64,000 bases of DNA from Sphingobacterium mizutaii (lineage in GTDB: Bacteria; Bacteroidota; Bacteroidia; Sphingobacteriales; Sphingobacteriaceae): positions 4,278,001 to 4,342,000 of the forward strand of contig NZ_LT906468.1 in assembly GCF_900187125.1 (NCBI RefSeq), in the 5' to 3' direction. Of this stretch, positions 61,925 to 64,000 are shown one piece after another. The translations under genes were made by a program, and so were the position numbers. A model generated the notes under the pieces. It was not told where the DNA came from. It did not search any database and saw only the letters and a program-made list of their open reading frames with translations. Numbering within the stretch: position 1 is the stretch's first letter; each line of letters starts with the position of its first letter.

Positions 61925-62738
61925 TGTAAAATTGTTTTAATGTAATTCTATTAATATTTTTCCTTTCCTTATCGCGTATCCAGCCCCATTTATTAAAATA
62001 GGTTTGGGCAGATTTTATGAAAATGTTGAATAATTTTCTACTCTTATTAGCGCCAGATTCGTATCCATGGTATATTGAAACATTCGGATAATAAACTGTC
62101 TTATAAATTTTATGAACTCTTCTAGACAAATCCCAATCTTCAAAATACATGAAAAAAGAATCATCATAAAGGCCAACTTTTTCCAACGCCTCAATTCGAA
62201 AAAGAGTAAAACATCCAGATAAAATAGGAGCATTATATATTTTATTATTTGGAACAAACCTTAATTCATATTTATTTATAAACTTCTCATAAAGAAAATT
62301 TGGCCATTTCAATTTTCTCAATAGTAAGCTTATTGGTGAAGGTAATAATTTAGGTAAATTTTGAATAGATCCGTCTAAATTTAAGATTTGTGGCATAACC
62401 ATACCTATTTTAGCATCTGATTTGATAAAAGCAATCATAGGAGTGATAACATCAACTTTAAAAAATACGTCTGGATTTATTACAAAATGATATTCATAGT
62501 TCCTTGAAATAGATTCTTTAATAGCGATATTATGAGAAGCTCCAAATCCAGGATTTGATGGATTATGTATATAATAATAATTCTCATTTCCATCAAATAA
62601 TACTTTTCTATCGCTTACTGGAGAATTATCAACAATAATTAACAAATATTTAATACTTGATAAACTAATAGAATCTAATAACAATTTAATTTCTTCTTCT
62701 TTAGTGTTATAAAGAACAACCGATAATCCAACTTGCAT
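61914..62738 (-). CDS. Glycosyltransferase family 2 (rhamnosyltransferase-like)
   Basis: A 274-residue GT-A fold enzyme. It starts MQVGLSVVLYNTKEEEIKLL, has YHFVINPDVFFKVDV near 90 (the NxD/DxD metal site), GFGASHNIAI near 66 and 'FFMYFEDWDLSRR' near 192, all typical of WbbL/rhamnosyltransferase-like GT2 proteins. It adds one sugar of the repeat unit at the inner membrane. Ends 10 bases into the beta-helix gene. Confidence 0.88.
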   Translation of the reverse strand: MQVGLSVVLYNTKEEEIKLLLDSISLSSIKYLLIIVDNSPVSDRKVLFDGNENYYYIHNPSNPGFGASHNIAIKESISRNYEYHFVINPDVFFKVDVITPMIAFIKSDAKIGMVMPQILNLDGSIQNLPKLLPSPISLLLRKLKWPNFLYEKFINKYELRFVPNNKIYNAPILSGCFTLFRIEALEKVGLYDDSFFMYFEDWDLSRRVHKIYKTVYYPNVSIYHGYESGANKSRKLFNIFIKSAQTYFNKWGWIRDKERKNINRITLKQFYNEI

Positions 62739-62745
62739 TTTTTAT

Positions 62746-63342
62746 TTATTTATTTATATTTTCCCATTTTCCTGAATCAAAGGAATATGTTTTAATAACT
62801 TTTGCTGGAATACCTATAGCAATGCTAAATGGAGGAATATCCTTAGTTACAACAGACATAGTTCCAATTATCGTGCCTCTTCCAATTTTAACTCCAGGCA
62901 AAACACAAACTTGTTCTCCCAACCATACATTATCTTCAATTATTACAGGTTTACTAATTATAGGTCTTGAATTAGGAGTTACTAATGGGCTATCTTGATT
63001 GTCACCTGAATAATTCCCATGATTATGGTCAGTAATAAATACTTTACTCGCGATTAACACATTATTACCAATTTTGACAGACTCAATACTTGCTATATGA
63101 ACGTAATCATTTATTTGAACATCATTTCCAATTTCAATTAAATTAATATCATTCTTAAATGGAAAAGCATCTAATCTACAGTTATATCCAGTTGTTAGAT
63201 TATTGCCCACTTTTATATATCTCCTTCCACGTATGTAAAAGGGGAATCGTATAATTCTACTGTTTTTAAATAAAAAATAACTTCTTATTTTAAATATAAT
63301 TAATCTTATATATCCAAGGGGCTCATAAGTTTTAGGCTTCAT
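62746..63342 (-). CDS. LbH hexapeptide acetyltransferase
   Basis: A 198-residue left-handed beta-helix acyltransferase (WcaF/maltose acetyltransferase type). Repeats of [LIV]-G-x-x-x, such as IEIGNDVQINDYVHIASIES and 'VKIGNNVLIASKVFITDHNH', give the hexapeptide helix. The conserved His in FITDHNHGNYS is the catalytic candidate, and NVWLGEQVCVLPGVKIGRGT follows. It would acetylate a sugar of the repeat unit. It overlaps the upstream glycosyltransferase by 4 bases. Confidence 0.9.
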   Translation of the reverse strand: MKPKTYEPLGYIRLIIFKIRSYFLFKNSRIIRFPFYIRGRRYIKVGNNLTTGYNCRLDAFPFKNDINLIEIGNDVQINDYVHIASIESVKIGNNVLIASKVFITDHNHGNYSGDNQDSPLVTPNSRPIISKPVIIEDNVWLGEQVCVLPGVKIGRGTIIGTMSVVTKDIPPFSIAIGIPAKVIKTYSFDSGKWENINK

Positions 63343-64000
63343 AATAATTTGAATAAAATATATGCAGGGAAATAAAAAATTTTTGACAAAAATTCTCTTG
63401 CTGAACTATTGATTAATGATTTATTAAATAAATAATCTAAACTTTTGCAGAGATAAAAACAATATTTATATAGAAATTGAACAATTAATGGCAACTTGAT
63501 TTGTGGAAAAAATTTATTGAATTTTTTCACTAAATGTTGATATAAATTAGCCTTTACATTGAGGTGAACATAAGCACGCTGAACAGCATTCCCTCCTGTC
63601 CTTCTAACTTTAACTAATGGCTCATCTAAATACCCTAGTTCATATCTTACACTCATTAATATCCATAAGTACCCATCTTGACCATACCGCATATCTTTAG
63701 AAAATCTTAAAAATTCAAATTCAGAAATTACCTCACGAAGAATCATAACACATGGAGTGGCAATATTTAATCTCTTCAAACTATTCGGAAAAACAAATCC
63801 CTTAAAGTTTAAATTATTAAATAATTTTAAATCTAATGGTTTACCTTCATCAAAAACAAAATAATTAGTATGAGACCAAATGAGATTATTGCTTTCCATT
63901 AAGGAAACTTGTTTTTCCAACTTAGTTTCAAGCCACAAATCATCAGAATCTAAAAAGGCAATATATTTACCAGTTGATTTAGAAATTCCAAAATTTCTAG
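63339..64000 (-). CDS. Glycosyltransferase family 2, N-terminus beyond the window
   Basis: The visible C-terminal 220 residues belong to a GT2 enzyme. Just inside the right edge the frame reads NFGISKSTGKYIAFLDSDDL, the DxD metal motif of GT-A enzymes, so the ATG inside the open frame (63938) is not the start. 'ATPCVMILREVISEF' and 'YGQDGYLWILM' (with the acceptor-binding ED-like segment) are typical. It is part of the same operon as the acetyltransferase and starts outside the window. Confidence 0.87.
   Translation of the reverse strand, partial: RNFGISKSTGKYIAFLDSDDLWLETKLEKQVSLMESNNLIWSHTNYFVFDEGKPLDLKLFNNLNFKGFVFPNSLKRLNIATPCVMILREVISEFEFLRFSKDMRYGQDGYLWILMSVRYELGYLDEPLVKVRRTGGNAVQRAYVHLNVKANLYQHLVKKFNKFFPQIKLPLIVQFLYKYCFYLCKSLDYLFNKSLINSSAREFLSKIFYFPAYILFKLL

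Noticed and set aside
1..64000. tRNA, rRNA, CRISPR array or integrase gene
   Set aside because: None was recognised by reading; a covariance search would be needed to exclude small RNA genes.

Overview
The window looks like a chromosome segment of a Bacteroidota species, most likely Sphingobacterium or a close relative in the Sphingobacteriaceae. The signs are SusC/SusD pairs, fimbrillin, Bacteroides-type tra/mob genes, TAnnTTTG-like -7 boxes and the general family content. It is a mosaic of AT-rich core DNA and two visibly GC-richer accessory blocks (about 1-10 kb and 33.4-51.3 kb by eye).

Layout. (1) 1-9.9 kb: part of an integrative conjugative element. A leftward tra operon (TraE/F/G, TraI-like and two further secreted proteins, the last cut by the window edge) diverges from a rightward block of Toprim primase, MobA-like protein, MobB relaxase and VirD4/TraG-type coupling protein. 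(2) 10-20.6 kb: a low-GC graveyard. It holds small phage-type genes, a cold-shock protein, a fatty-acid desaturase, a T4-type lysozyme with an in-frame stop, several genes split by one-base shifts, a truncated AbiEi-like antitoxin without its toxin, and the wreck of a TOTE-type primase-helicase gene. Between the genes lie many terminator hairpins with promoter-like boxes just behind them, including six in a row at 17.29-17.79 kb. (3) 20.6-33.4 kb: ordinary chromosome: S15 peptidase, gamma-glutamyltransferase, Gfo/Idh/MocA oxidoreductase with a PmoA-family protein, YbeY, RuvX, a DUF1684-peptide deformylase fusion, a LuxR-type regulator, glutaminyl cyclase, a broken YraN and DnaG. (4) 33.4-51.3 kb: a GC-rich island with a 40-codon gene, a 60-residue peptide gene followed by a fimbrillin-like lipoprotein, an unknown protein, a LytS/LytTR two-component pair, an LpxL-like acyltransferase preceded by a 41-residue ORF, a MauE-like redox membrane protein, a DUF6520 secreted small protein, TlpA, SusD and SusC, and a decayed second TlpA. 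(5) 51.3-64 kb: a capsule/exopolysaccharide locus read leftward (glycosyltransferases, acetyltransferase, beta-helix protein, epimerase, WecA-like initiator, WxcM-like cupin, Wza, Wzc, CapD-like dehydratase), interrupted by an IS21/IS3 hybrid remnant.

How the parts may work together. The tra and mob blocks supply mating-pair formation and DNA processing for one conjugative element, of which only part is visible. The island's MauE-DUF6520-TlpA-SusD-SusC set looks like a redox-linked system for making or moving a small cysteine-containing secreted protein across the outer membrane. The LytS/LytTR pair and the acyltransferase sit next to it. That functional link is inference. The polysaccharide locus is a coherent Wzx/Wzy-type assembly line.

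Limits. All calls come from reading the sequence and translations. No database search was possible, so family names rest on motif recognition and positions inside proteins are approximate.
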